Shown here: positions 22,104 through 30,728 of the stretch, piece by piece
Layout of the letters: the number at the start of each line of letters is the position of its first letter
Numbering within the stretch: the first letter of the stretch is position 1
Origin: Flaccisagitta enflata
Taxonomy: Eukaryota > Chaetognatha > Sagittoidea > Aphragmophora
Assembly: GCA_965153355.1 (NCBI GenBank)
Contig: OZ231127.1
Span: 31,248,001-31,312,000 of the forward strand
Reading direction: 5' to 3'
DNA: 64,000 nt
Program-made: the position numbers and the translations under genes
The notes under the pieces: generated by a model
What the model was told of the DNA's origin: nothing
Database searches by the model: none
What the model saw: the letters and a program-made list of their open reading frames with translations, nothing else

Positions 22104-23792
22104 CAGCAACCATTATCACAGAAAGAGGACGAGAAAAGTATTGGTGATAAATTACAATGTCTTTCAATATCAAAATCTCCGAATGAGTATGAGTTGAACA
22201 TAGATTCAGTGGGACATGTTTTAAATGGGCAAGAAAAAGAAGGTGACGATAGGAGTGGCAGAGAGGGTGACAGAGAAGGTGACAGTGAAAGTGACAGTGA
22301 AAGTGACAGTGAAAGTGACAGAGAAAGTGACAGACAGTCATTGCATTGTGCTAACGTGAATAAAAAGGAATTTGAGGAGGAAGAGGAAGAAAATGGATGT
22401 TCAACGGGTTTTATGAAAGGAAGTAAATTCTATGTGGCATGTATGGTATCACCATGGGACAAAGAGAGTGAGGATGGGAGTGATAATGGTCAAGATGGCG
22501 CGGTCAAAGGCGAATTCTTCATTGACACTGGAGCAGAGTGTAGTGTCATAGCCTCAGCTTTGGTAAAAAACATCAGAAAAAGGAAGGGTCCAGGAGTACA
22601 ACTACTAGGTTTTACGGGCCAAGTAGGGGCGGAGGTGACAGATATGGTGGATGTTACACTACATTTTTACCCACAAAGTGTGAGGTGTTCATTCTATGTG
22701 TGCGATGTGGAAACATCAATTATAGGTTCTGACCTGCTTCGCGATAGGAGCCTGGGCCTCAACTTGAGCACGAGGGATGAATTGATGTACGTCAAAGATG
22801 AATGGATTTTGACGTCGAGGTCGTTGAATGAAGCAGTTGATAGCCTGGAGGAAAGAAGGAGGGAGTGGGAAAGTCGTAGTTTAATGGAAAGGAATTGGCC
22901 AAAAGTTGAGAGAAATTACTGGATGTCAAACAGACGGACTGTCACTCTTGATCCAACATCAATCACGATGGTCGAGTGCAAAATAGAGCCAAATTTTAGG
23001 ACTGACAGTAAATTTTCATTTCTTTCGTTCTATGATGAAGAGATACATTCAGTCTACATACCCTCGGTCACGTATGAGAGAGGTACTGTAAATTTCATGA
23101 TTCCAGTCACTAATCTTACCGGCGAGGAAATGACGATTAAGGCAGGTTGGAGGATAGGTGAGATTGTGAAGCACGGTATCACCAAAGACGAACAAGAGAC
23201 GCGTAGCTTGAAGATGTTTCAAGTTGATGTCTGCAAAATAGATGTGGTGATGAAAGGAATGAATGAAAAAAGCGAAAATCAAACAGTTGAACGCGCGACA
23301 GTAAAAAAAAAAAATGAATACGAGAATATCAACACAAACAACAAAAAAACAATCGTCAAAAACAACACTGGGTCCAAGAGCAAAATAGTCGAGAACAACA
23401 CTGACAACAAAAGAACAATCATCAAAAACAACACTGACAACAATGACAAGTTAGTCGACAAACACATCAATGTCATCGCGAATAGTAACAACAAAATCGG
23501 CAATGTCATCAGTGATAGTGACAACGGCATCGTCAATGTCATCGCTAATGATAAAAGGAACAAAACAGATGGAAGTTACACAAAGAGAATAGTGTGTGAA
23601 GTGCTTGATATTCAGCCTCGCAAAAATGTGTTAGAAGGCACACTTAAAGGTGCGGACAAAATAAGGAAGGACAGAGAAGAAGCAGACACAAAAGGCAGCA
23701 GGCGCGAAAGGGAGGCGAGTGATATTACGTCCATCGGAGAATCATATGATAAGACAGAAGAGAGTTGTCAGCTGTCTGTAGAGACGGCGTAG
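22098..23792 (+). CDS. pro: Protease region of the polyprotein (read through from gag)
   Basis: In frame with gag after its TGA and open for 564 codons. There is no good ATG near the start, consistent with synthesis by readthrough. A Ser-Asp-Ser-Glu tandem stretch comes first (about 22281-22345). The retroviral-type aspartic protease follows: GEFFIDTGAECSVIA at 22509-22553, with the catalytic Asp-Thr-Gly, and the second flap-side motif IIGSDLL at 22719-22739. The active enzyme should be a dimer that cleaves the polyproteins. After it comes a beta-rich domain ending KAGWRIGEIV, as found downstream of protease in many Ty3/gypsy Pol proteins. An Asn/Lys-rich repetitive tail is last. It overlaps pol by 40 bases and is one frame apart. 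Confidence 0.88.
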   Translation, partial: QLQQPLSQKEDEKSIGDKLQCLSISKSPNEYELNIDSVGHVLNGQEKEGDDRSGREGDREGDSESDSESDSESDRESDRQSLHCANVNKKEFEEEEEENGCSTGFMKGSKFYVACMVSPWDKESEDGSDNGQDGAVKGEFFIDTGAECSVIASALVKNIRKRKGPGVQLLGFTGQVGAEVTDMVDVTLHFYPQSVRCSFYVCDVETSIIGSDLLRDRSLGLNLSTRDELMYVKDEWILTSRSLNEAVDSLEERRREWESRSLMERNWPKVERNYWMSNRRTVTLDPTSITMVECKIEPNFRTDSKFSFLSFYDEEIHSVYIPSVTYERGTVNFMIPVTNLTGEEMTIKAGWRIGEIVKHGITKDEQETRSLKMFQVDVCKIDVVMKGMNEKSENQTVERATVKKKNEYENINTNNKKTIVKNNTGSKSKIVENNTDNKRTIIKNNTDNNDKLVDKHINVIANSNNKIGNVISDSDNGIVNVIANDKRNKTDGSYTKRIVCEVLDIQPRKNVLEGTLKGADKIRKDREEADTKGSRREREASDITSIGESYDKTEESCQLSVETA

Positions 23793-26700
23793 GGCGTGAC
23801 GATGTACGTGTGGAGGAGGTTGTGGTTGGAGAAGCGGCAGCGTCACACAAACCCGGCGAAGCAGTAGCAGAGGCTGGAATGAAAAGCAGCTGCGGGCAGC
23901 AGCCAGGCGAAAAACGGAACGGTCTGCATGACGTCACAGGCCCCGTTCTTCTCTCTGATATAGTGAACAAAGGCAGACTTAGTAATGATCTGTTGAAGAG
24001 GTGTCAGGACACAGGAATTTACTGTGATTTAGAGGCGAAGCAACAAAGTCCTAATCTCCATCTGGTGGGGGTCAGAGCAAACTTTGAACTTGAAAAAGAC
24101 AAAAGGGCAAAATCAGAATTTTGGCCATCAGATGAAATATTTCTAGCAAATTTTGATTTTTCAGGAGTAGAGGAGCCATATTTGAGCAAGTTGAAGGAGC
24201 TTTTAGTATGTTTCAAGGATATTTTTTACAATGTTGACAGGAAAGATCAGTTCAGAGCTGGCATTCAGAATATCCCATTGGTGCATATTGAGGTTCAACC
24301 AGGAGTGGTGCCAGTCAAGGATAAGCAGAGAAGATGTCCAGACAGTAAGAGAAAGTATTTGAAAAAGCATATTGAAGACCTTATCAACATGGGTGTTATT
24401 AAAGAGGTGGATAATTCCAAAGAATCAGCTTCTATCTATGCATCCAATGCTTTTATCATTTTGGAAGAGCGATGGTATAGTGGTGAGAACAAGATTAGGT
24501 ATAAAAGTCGAATGGTAGTAGACCAAAAATCTCTCAACAAATCACTGAAAAAGAGTTCATTCCCTTTGCCAAATTGTGAGGCATTCAGAAGAGAGCTATC
24601 ACAATATAAAGTATTCTCAAACTTTGACTTCGTAGAATTTTTTCATCAGGTCAAGACCGACGAGCAGACACAACAGCTATTCGGTATCTATGCTTTAGGC
24701 AAAGTTTACAAGTCTCTCAGATTATTGATGGGAAATGTACAATCGGCCAATTTGGGGCAATTTACCTCATCAAAATGCTATGAAAATTGCCCTAGATCAT
24801 ATCCTTTTCAGGATGATGTTTCATGCTGTTCAATGACCAAGGAAGAACATATAGAGAAGGATTTGCCTGACTTTTTGGCCACAACAAGTTACTACAATCT
24901 GCTTATGAACCCAAAGAAATGTATTTTCTTCAGAGGTGAGGCCAGAATTCTAGGTCACTTAGTGGGAGAAGAGAGGCTGTCATTGTCATCAGAAAAGATT
25001 GATAAAATCAAGAAATTGGCTTTCCCAGAAACAAAAGCTAAATTGAATGCAATGCTTGCATTTTTTGTCTGGTTTGACAGGTTGGCAGTCAGACTGTCGG
25101 AAATGGCAGCACCTCTGAGAGAGCTAAACAAACCGGGTGTTCGTTTCAGACCATCAGCAATTCATCATAAGGCATTGCAGGACATAAAGGAGCATTTATT
25201 GGACCCAGAATGCTGTGTATTAAGGACACCTAGTGCTGATGTGGAGGACACAATCTTTTGTTTTTGTGACGCCTCATCTAGTAGCCTGAGTGGGATACTG
25301 ACACAGATGATGTTACCACTGAAGCACAAGCAATCAGGAGAGCAGGGAAGAAAGGAATTGCATTTGGTGGGAGTATGGAGCTCATGCATACCCGAAAACT
25401 GGCGTTGTTACCCAATTTGGTTAAAAGAACTGGTCGCCCTTTGGCAAATGACGCATAAGTATTTTTTCCTACTTTCTGGCAGGCAATTTTTTGTTGTAAG
25501 TGACAGCGAGACTTGCAGAGATTGGGCAAGTATTGATAGAGTGCCAATGGATTTGGCAAGAAAAATCCTTTCTTTGCAGCGGTTCGATTTCAAGGTCATT
25601 CATGTGGATGGGAAATTGAACATGGCAGATATCTTTAGCAGGCAGGAAAGGACATTTGACCCTCAAGGGAATAAGTTATCACCAGTAGGGACCTATCCAA
25701 GGTTCATGGAAGGCCGCTTGATAAATGGAGATGGAAATCCAATAAGTTGGAAAAAGCTCTTCACAGCACCAAAAAGCAAAAGAATGGAAGATTTCTTCGT
25801 TCGGAATAGAAAGCAGAAATTGGCGAAGGCAGTTTCAGTCGAGAAAAAAGAAAAGCCAATTCATGACGACTATGATTCCCGCAAGGACGCGGTTGACAGC
25901 CAGATAGAAGGGACAATGGAGGTGGAGACAGACAAAGACAAATCGACAAAAACAACACGAGAGTGTGTAAGAGAATTCACCTATGATAGAGTGATGGATT
26001 CCTTGAGAGCAGGTGATGGAATTGATAACGTCAGTGATGAGGGATTCGTCACCGACTTGCATGAGGGCGTCGTTGAGGACGATGGTGACGTCATTGAGGG
26101 CGACGACGACGTCGACGACGACGTCGCGTCGGAGGAAGCTCGCCGTCGAAGTGTCAAGGAGGAAGAGGAGGAGGAGAAGAAGGAGCTTGGGAGGATGAAC
26201 ATCTGTTCGTTCGGATTGACGGATGAGGAGATAGGAGAAGGATGGAATGATGCGGATGACGAGGAAGTGGAGGACATCTTTAGAGACGTGACCCTGCCCG
26301 TGTATGACGATGACAATCTGGAAAAGGCAAAGGAAATGCAGGAAGATGAAACAATTAGGAAGTGTGCTCAGTATTTGAGGGGCGAAGAGGAAATTCCCCG
26401 AAAAATTAATGCTTTGAGCCTGCCTAAGGATATACAGACATTCTTGAGACATAAGTTATGCTTTAGGTTGAATGAGCAAGGTATCTTATTTCGCCTATGG
26501 GCACATAGAAACGGTTCAATTGATCCTCTTTTGGTGGTTGGTGATTCACAAATGGACAGACTGATTGCTAAAACCCACGAGTTTGATGTAAACTGCCCAT
26601 CTGGTCTGTCACACATCGGTCAAAGAAAGACATTTACGGCAATCGCAAAAAAGTGGTACGCGTTCAGGCTGAGATTCAAGGTGAACACATACATCTCACG

Positions 26701-27856
26701 GTGCGCAAGTTGCGCTTTGAATAACCACATAACAAACAGAGCAAGAAAAGAGGATGATGGAGAACAAATTGCATGTCAAAGCGGAGAAATGGTAGTTATG
26801 GACTTTGCGGGGCCATATACAATGTTTAAAACAGCGTCAGGCTTGCCAAAATATGTCTTAATATTTTGTGACAGTTTCAGCCGTTACGCTTTTGGTACGC
26901 CAACCAATGGTACAAATGATGACTATGTACTAGAAGGCGTGATGGAAATGAGGAAGGCGTGGAATGGATTACCTAAAGCTATAGTATGTGATAACGCATT
27001 ATTATCAAAGCACAGTGCCACCAGGAAGTTTTTAATGGATAGTGGTGTAACTATTACCCATGGAATGGCAAACATTAGCAGGTGCCAAACAAAGGCTGAA
27101 AGACTAATATCAACTATTAGTCGTTTAATAATGAAGTATCACTCGTCTAATCCAAAAACGCCATTCTCAAAGTTGGTAAATGAATCAATCATTTGTTATA
27201 ATAACTCGGTGCATAGTGGGCTAGGCCCTATGACGGAAGAAGGGGCGATTTCGCCTCGGGAATTACACTTTTCACCTACCTTAAAGGCGCCGTTGATGAA
27301 CATTGCGTCAAAAGAGGATGGAAAAGGAAGCAAATCAGCAAAGGAGACCATTTCTTTGGCGAAAAGGGCGGCGGAAGAGTGTCTTCTTTACAACGTACAG
27401 TCGTTTCTAAAGAAAAAAGATCACAGTTCGCCAACTGATTATGGCCGTAGGCTTAAAAGTGGAGATCTTTGCTTACTAAAAAGGACTTCATTCGCAAAAG
27501 GCATTCAGAAAAAGTTGGCATTCAAATTACAAAAAAATGCCTTTGAGGTCATGGACCGCGTCGGTACCAATACTTTTAGATGCAAAAGTATCTTGACAGA
27601 TGATATCTGTATTCTGCCGGGTGATTTGCTACTAATCACCAGAAACCAAACGAAGGAGGACTTACTAAGATTGTGTGAACGCATGGAAGAAATGGCCACA
27701 AAGAACGAAGCCTCGAATTCGCCACCAATGACAAAAAGAAGGGCGCGTGGTGCCCAATTATCGCCGTCGATTGACGCCAATTTCGTCCTAAATGCGGGGC
27801 TGACGACGAAGAGCCACTACGGTGGAATCGGCCTCGATGCGTTGGAATGGATTTGA
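23753..27856 (+). CDS. pol: Pol: reverse transcriptase, RNase H, integrase
   Basis: Open from 23753, in the -1 frame relative to protease; the first ATG in frame is at 23879. Numbering residues from the TTG at 23765, RT spans about 170-420, with motif A FDFVEFFHQV (Asp288) and the catalytic block FQDD (349-351) where most relatives have YxDD. RNase H spans about 490-630 with Asp502, Glu555, Asp580 and NMADIFSR. A long acidic linker (about 690-860) is unusual. Integrase has a zinc domain (His938, His950, Cys980, Cys983), a core with Asp1013, Asp1076 and Glu1112 spaced D-62-D-35-E, and a C-terminal module resembling GPY/F. The product copies the RNA and inserts the DNA. Domain order identifies Ty3/gypsy; the lineage is uncertain. 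Confidence 0.93.
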   Translation, partial: DRRELSAVCRDGVGRDDVRVEEVVVGEAAASHKPGEAVAEAGMKSSCGQQPGEKRNGLHDVTGPVLLSDIVNKGRLSNDLLKRCQDTGIYCDLEAKQQSPNLHLVGVRANFELEKDKRAKSEFWPSDEIFLANFDFSGVEEPYLSKLKELLVCFKDIFYNVDRKDQFRAGIQNIPLVHIEVQPGVVPVKDKQRRCPDSKRKYLKKHIEDLINMGVIKEVDNSKESASIYASNAFIILEERWYSGENKIRYKSRMVVDQKSLNKSLKKSSFPLPNCEAFRRELSQYKVFSNFDFVEFFHQVKTDEQTQQLFGIYALGKVYKSLRLLMGNVQSANLGQFTSSKCYENCPRSYPFQDDVSCCSMTKEEHIEKDLPDFLATTSYYNLLMNPKKCIFFRGEARILGHLVGEERLSLSSEKIDKIKKLAFPETKAKLNAMLAFFVWFDRLAVRLSEMAAPLRELNKPGVRFRPSAIHHKALQDIKEHLLDPECCVLRTPSADVEDTIFCFCDASSSSLSGILTQMMLPLKHKQSGEQGRKELHLVGVWSSCIPENWRCYPIWLKELVALWQMTHKYFFLLSGRQFFVVSDSETCRDWASIDRVPMDLARKILSLQRFDFKVIHVDGKLNMADIFSRQERTFDPQGNKLSPVGTYPRFMEGRLINGDGNPISWKKLFTAPKSKRMEDFFVRNRKQKLAKAVSVEKKEKPIHDDYDSRKDAVDSQIEGTMEVETDKDKSTKTTRECVREFTYDRVMDSLRAGDGIDNVSDEGFVTDLHEGVVEDDGDVIEGDDDVDDDVASEEARRRSVKEEEEEEKKELGRMNICSFGLTDEEIGEGWNDADDEEVEDIFRDVTLPVYDDDNLEKAKEMQEDETIRKCAQYLRGEEEIPRKINALSLPKDIQTFLRHKLCFRLNEQGILFRLWAHRNGSIDPLLVVGDSQMDRLIAKTHEFDVNCPSGLSHIGQRKTFTAIAKKWYAFRLRFKVNTYISRCASCALNNHITNRARKEDDGEQIACQSGEMVVMDFAGPYTMFKTASGLPKYVLIFCDSFSRYAFGTPTNGTNDDYVLEGVMEMRKAWNGLPKAIVCDNALLSKHSATRKFLMDSGVTITHGMANISRCQTKAERLISTISRLIMKYHSSNPKTPFSKLVNESIICYNNSVHSGLGPMTEEGAISPRELHFSPTLKAPLMNIASKEDGKGSKSAKETISLAKRAAEECLLYNVQSFLKKKDHSSPTDYGRRLKSGDLCLLKRTSFAKGIQKKLAFKLQKNAFEVMDRVGTNTFRCKSILTDDICILPGDLLLITRNQTKEDLLRLCERMEEMATKNEASNSPPMTKRRARGAQLSPSIDANFVLNAGLTTKSHYGGIGLDALEWI

Positions 27857-28003
27857 GACAGTATTTTTTTTTTTTTTTTATATTTTTTATTAGCAAAATT
27901 TTGGATAAAATCAAGAAATGAAAGAATGAAATAATTAGAAAAATTTTGAATTAAAAACCCTTTAAGGGGAAAGTGGGGAAGAAAATCTTAAGTGGGGAAA
28001 AAT
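27857..28003 (-). terminator. Polyadenylation signal and A-tract for antisense transcripts
   Basis: On the minus strand AATAAA lies at 27886-27891 and is followed within a few bases by a run of about fifteen A (plus strand T-run at 27864-27879). It sits 110 bases past the stop of the antisense ORF at 28004-28435 and just beyond the pol stop. It could end antisense transcripts. The A-run may also be a fossil of an inserted cDNA, because it is closer to the signal than usual cleavage sites. Confidence 0.5.
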
Positions 28004-28435
28004 TTAAACCCACAGCGAACGGGCATTATTCTCATCGCAATGGCGGGGGGCGAGTCCTTGCATCTCAATATTTTGGACTCGGGCTCTGGCACTGTCGGTG
28101 GCGTTCCTAAACGGAACGCCACTGGCAGCTGGCGTGGCCATGGGGCTGGTGGAGGCGTCTTGGGCCTGATGGGGCCTCAGAAGTTCCAACGCAGCCCTGG
28201 GGACAGACTGCAGGGTGGCCAAGAAACCGTCCACCGCTGCCAGTTTGCGCCTGAGGGCTACGAGGACCCCTGAGACCAACATCAGGGCACCGATGACCCC
28301 TCCGACCGAGCCCCATGTCACCGCCTCAGAGTCCGGTTGGACGGACGCAACCGTTAGACTGGGAAGCGTGGTTGATGATTCTTCGTAGAAGTAATCATCA
28401 ACCGAGCTTCCCGTGTAAAGGGAAAAGTTTGCCAT
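28004..28435 (-). CDS. Antisense ORF in the retrotransposon: small single-pass membrane protein
   Basis: 143 residues on the strand opposite gag-pol. The ATG context (CAAAATGGC) is strong. Residues 1-40 are polar, acidic and Tyr-rich (DDYFYEESS), with an N-F-S glycosylation site at residue 3. Residues 42-62 form a Gly/Val/Leu transmembrane helix (GSVGGVIGALMLVSGVLVAL), followed by Arg-Arg-Lys, which places the C-terminus inside the cell. There is no cleavable leader, so it is probably a type III protein. Base composition is clearly GC-richer than the flanks, hinting at a separate origin. A strong acceptor (pyrimidine tract then TTTAG at 28485-28486) lies just upstream and suggests a spliced 5' UTR. 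I do not recognise the family. Confidence 0.6.
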   Translation of the reverse strand: MANFSLYTGSSVDDYFYEESSTTLPSLTVASVQPDSEAVTWGSVGGVIGALMLVSGVLVALRRKLAAVDGFLATLQSVPRAALELLRPHQAQDASTSPMATPAASGVPFRNATDSARARVQNIEMQGLAPRHCDENNARSLWV

Positions 28436-28484
28436 TTTGAATTTTGAATAATGACTTTTGAAACAAATTTAAATTAAATTCCCT

Positions 28485-29085
28485 CTAAATGTAAAAAGAA
28501 AGAAGAAACCGCCGTTTGCTGTTAAAAGAAAGAAAAGAAATGAAGTAAAAGAAAATGAATAAAAAGAAGATGTAATATAAAGCCGCTTCTTTTGAGACAG
28601 AAATACGAGCCTGTAAAATGAGAATATAGAACAATCAGTGTTTAATATTAGAGACGCTCTGATGATCAATGAATGTGAAATGTGAACGATGAATGAATGT
28701 GATGAATGAACCTGGCCAGGTAAACGAACGAATGTTGACAGCTGATTGATGAATAGTGAACGAAGTATGAACGGGGGAGTGAATGAGCGGTAGTAAATGA
28801 ATCAAAGAAACAAATGACAATCAGCTCGAAGTTGATCAGAGAGGGCGTCTAGTTTTAGAGTCATGGAAATAAGTGGCTAAAGAAATTACGGAAAAGAAAA
28901 AGAGAAGAAAAGAAAAAGAATTTGCTAACCCCAGGGGGGCGAATTAATGTAAGGTCTCGACAATGAATGTGAGTCTTTGAAAAACCGGTATTATTTAGGA
29001 TAGTATGCCCCCGGCGCTATCTAGGGACGTGCCCGATTATCTATTCTTTAGTCTGAAGGATAAAGGATTTTCACTAAGCCCTTAC
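28485..29085 (-). other. Possible 5' UTR intron of the antisense ORF
   Basis: A donor-like CTG-GTAAGG at 29085-29088 and an acceptor with a long pyrimidine tract ending ATTTAG at 28485-28486 would frame a 601-base intron ahead of the ORF at 28004-28435. Inferred from splice motifs alone. Confidence 0.3.
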
Positions 29086-29477
29086 CAGATGGTATTTGGG
29101 AGTGATTGAAAATGCGCAGACAGTACTGTAGTCGGATTTTTTTTATGGAATTCCTATATTTTTTTTACGACATGAAGTCGATGATGGTTATATTTTTTTT
29201 TTGATTGATGATTTAGTTCCCAAATGGAAAATCTTGAGAATAAAAACGAATTGAAAACGGCAGGAGTGAGAATAAAATGAGTGACCAATAAAGTAAATTT
29301 GGCTAAATCAGCTGCCAGCTTTGTACTTTGATCAAGAAAATGGAAAAGTCGGTGTGAAAATCAAATTTGAAATTTTTGATTTCTATCCTTTTCTCTCATG
29401 CTTAATTTCCCATTGTTTCACTACTCTGTATGAACTTTACCTTTTTTCCTGACTGTCGAATGACTGGGCATGCTGAT
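28490..29477. other. Retrotransposon interior without a supported ORF
   Basis: AT-rich, with GAATGAATG-like runs (28640-28800). At 28929-28950 a purine-rich CCAGGGGGGCGAATTAATG recalls the junction of a polypurine tract and an LTR, possibly a relic of another element. No coding frame stands out on either strand. Confidence 0.4.
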
Positions 29478-29790
29478 TTAAACGTTTTGTATGGCATACT
29501 GACTGTTTCGTCTTAGTGGTGTTGGAGTATTGGGAGCATTGCCTTGATTTGCTAGGATTTGCGTTGTTTGTAACTTTTGTTGAAAAATTTTGAATATGGT
29601 GAGAATAATATCGAGCAACACCAGGGCAATGGTGCCAAATTGAAGATATTCGACATCGTCAGTATTCTGTAATACTTTTTTTTTATACTCAGTTTTGAGA
29701 TACTTCTCTGATACTGGTAAACATCGAGAAGTGGTGGTTCTTCCAGTGGCCGTACGATAAACAATCAATTGACAAGCATCCCCATCTTTC
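29478..29790 (-). CDS. Antisense gene exon 2: ectodomain end, transmembrane helix and tail
   Basis: The acceptor is TTGATTTTAG. One base completes the split codon from exon 1, then 103 codons run to TAA at 29478-29480. The exon encodes two cysteines (residues 60 and 77 of the full protein), a Lys-rich segment, and a helix of about 20 residues (FGTIALVLLDIILTIFKIF) with an Asp in its middle. A Gln/Asn/Pro/Thr-rich tail of about 34 residues follows. With the exon 1 leader this makes a type I membrane protein of 157 residues with three extracellular cysteines. It is not an envelope protein I can recognise; it is much shorter than retroviral or gypsy Env, and antisense. The buried Asp suggests pairing with another membrane protein (inference). 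Confidence 0.68.
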
Positions 29791-29956
29791 CTAAAATCAA
29801 TGATTGACAGGCATGTTAACCTTTAGAAATAGAAGTATTTGATTTTAATGCGAGCCTGAACTAATTAATATGTTGCCATGGCGAAGAAAGTAGTAATAAC
29901 TTAAACTAACTTTTGCTTTAATCTTATGTTCAAAAATTTTCTCCCCCTCCACTTAC

Positions 29957-30117
29957 CTGTAGCCCACGCTTTCCAAATAACCCTCAAATTTTTGAAAACA
30001 CTTATTCGAGGGGACTGGATCTTTAACATAATCCTCAAGGGTTTGCTCATTTGGTTCAGAAGCCATTCCCATGGTGAAGAGAAGAGATGCCAACGCGAGA
30101 AGGAAATATTCGTTCAT
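29957..30117 (-). CDS. Antisense gene exon 1: signal peptide and ectodomain start
   Basis: The ATG complement is at 30115-30117. The exon encodes 53 codons plus two bases and ends at a consensus donor (ACAG then GTAAGT). Residues 1-20 are a textbook signal peptide (YFLLALASLLFTMGMAS), followed by an acidic stretch and one cysteine at residue 40. The intron (29791-29956, 166 bp) starts GT and ends AG, and the frame continues correctly into exon 2; read unspliced, translation stops at once at the junction. A TATA box lies 72 bases upstream. The unit sits wholly inside the retrotransposon, between pol and the 3' LTR, on the opposite strand. Confidence 0.7.
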
Positions 30118-30188
30118 GATGGCTTGTCGCAGTAATCAAGCGGAGAAATGATTAGAAAAGAATTTTGGTAACCTAAAAAACGCCGAGT

Positions 30189-30196
30189 CTTTTATA
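30189..30196 (-). promoter_or_regulatory. TATA box of the antisense gene
   Basis: TATAAAAG on the minus strand, 72 bases before the antisense ATG. A start about 30 bases downstream would give a short 5' UTR of about 45 bases. It is independent of the LTR promoter. Confidence 0.65.
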
Positions 30197-30478
30197 GTTT
30201 CTTTTGGTTGGAAGGGTTGTTGATTGATAATTTGGATTTTTAAAATTCTCCTTTTCTGTCTTAGTTACTATCCAAACCTATAAGTCGTGACTTATAAAGT
30301 TAAAACGTGACCGTTATTTTCCGTTAATTCAACGATTGTTATTGTTACGCAAACGCCCGCATTTCTGAGGTTTTTCATTTTTAGGTGGGTAAAAGGAGAT
30401 CGACTTTGTTTTAAAATTCCGGGAATTTGAAAAAGGAAAAAAAAACCTAGTTCACACTAATGGTTTTTTTTTGTCAAC

Positions 30479-30486
30479 AGGGGGGA
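30479..30486 (+). other. Polypurine tract
   Basis: AGGGGGGA directly abutting the 3' LTR, the expected plus-strand primer for reverse transcription. Confidence 0.88.
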
Positions 30487-30724
30487 AGTATGGAATGGAA
30501 TGGGACTCCTTGTACCCACTTGAAACACCCTACTATTAGAATGTCCTTTATAAGAATATGAGGGACCCCTATTTAATTTAGCAATTGACGTAATACACCA
30601 CAAACTTTACAGATTTCAAATGCGGGTGATATATAAACGAATATTTCTTTGGAATTTGAGTAAACCAAGAAATTCCAAAGAAATTTCGTCTTTCTTTCAG
30701 TCCGTATGACTTCAATGTCATACT
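30487..30724 (+). repeat. 3' LTR
   Basis: 238 bp, read as identical to 19294-19531. Identical LTRs are copied at insertion, so no mutation has separated them since. Confidence 0.97.
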
Positions 30725-30728
30725 TAGT
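30725..30728. repeat. Target site duplication, right copy
   Basis: TAGT, matching 19290-19293. Confidence 0.8.

Larger units (their letters stand above)
19294..30724 (+). mobile_element. Complete Ty3/gypsy-type LTR retrotransposon with antisense genes
   Basis: An 11.4-kb element bounded by two 238-bp LTRs that are identical in my reading. The LTR tips form the inverted pair AGTATG and CATACT. TAGT is duplicated at 19290-19293 and 30725-30728 (five bases, TTAGT, if the LTR ends one base earlier). A TGG-starting primer-binding site abuts the 5' LTR and a purine tract abuts the 3' LTR. Coding order is gag, protease, RT, RNase H, integrase, the Ty3/gypsy (Metaviridae) order. All three sense frames are open, and integrase has intact HHCC and D,D(35)E residues, so the copy is young and may be active. 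There is no sense envelope gene; the space between pol and the 3' LTR (about 2.6 kb) holds antisense genes instead. Confidence 0.97.

Noticed and set aside
22194-22196. TTG or a downstream ATG as an independent start of the protease ORF
   Set aside because: The frame is open from the gag stop onward and in phase with gag, so readthrough explains it better than a non-ATG start.
25835-26452. 205-codon minus-strand frame
   Set aside because: It lies wholly under the pol linker. Its composition is the complement of the acidic codons of pol, and it has no start context, leader or domain.
27992-28273. 93-codon plus-strand frame after pol as an envelope remnant
   Set aside because: The minus-strand frame at the same place has a strong start context, a membrane helix and a poly(A) signal; the plus frame is Gly/Arg-rich without leader or helix.
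28929-28950. Internal LTR start after a second polypurine-like tract
   Set aside because: No second copy of the following sequence and no target duplication found; left as a remark.
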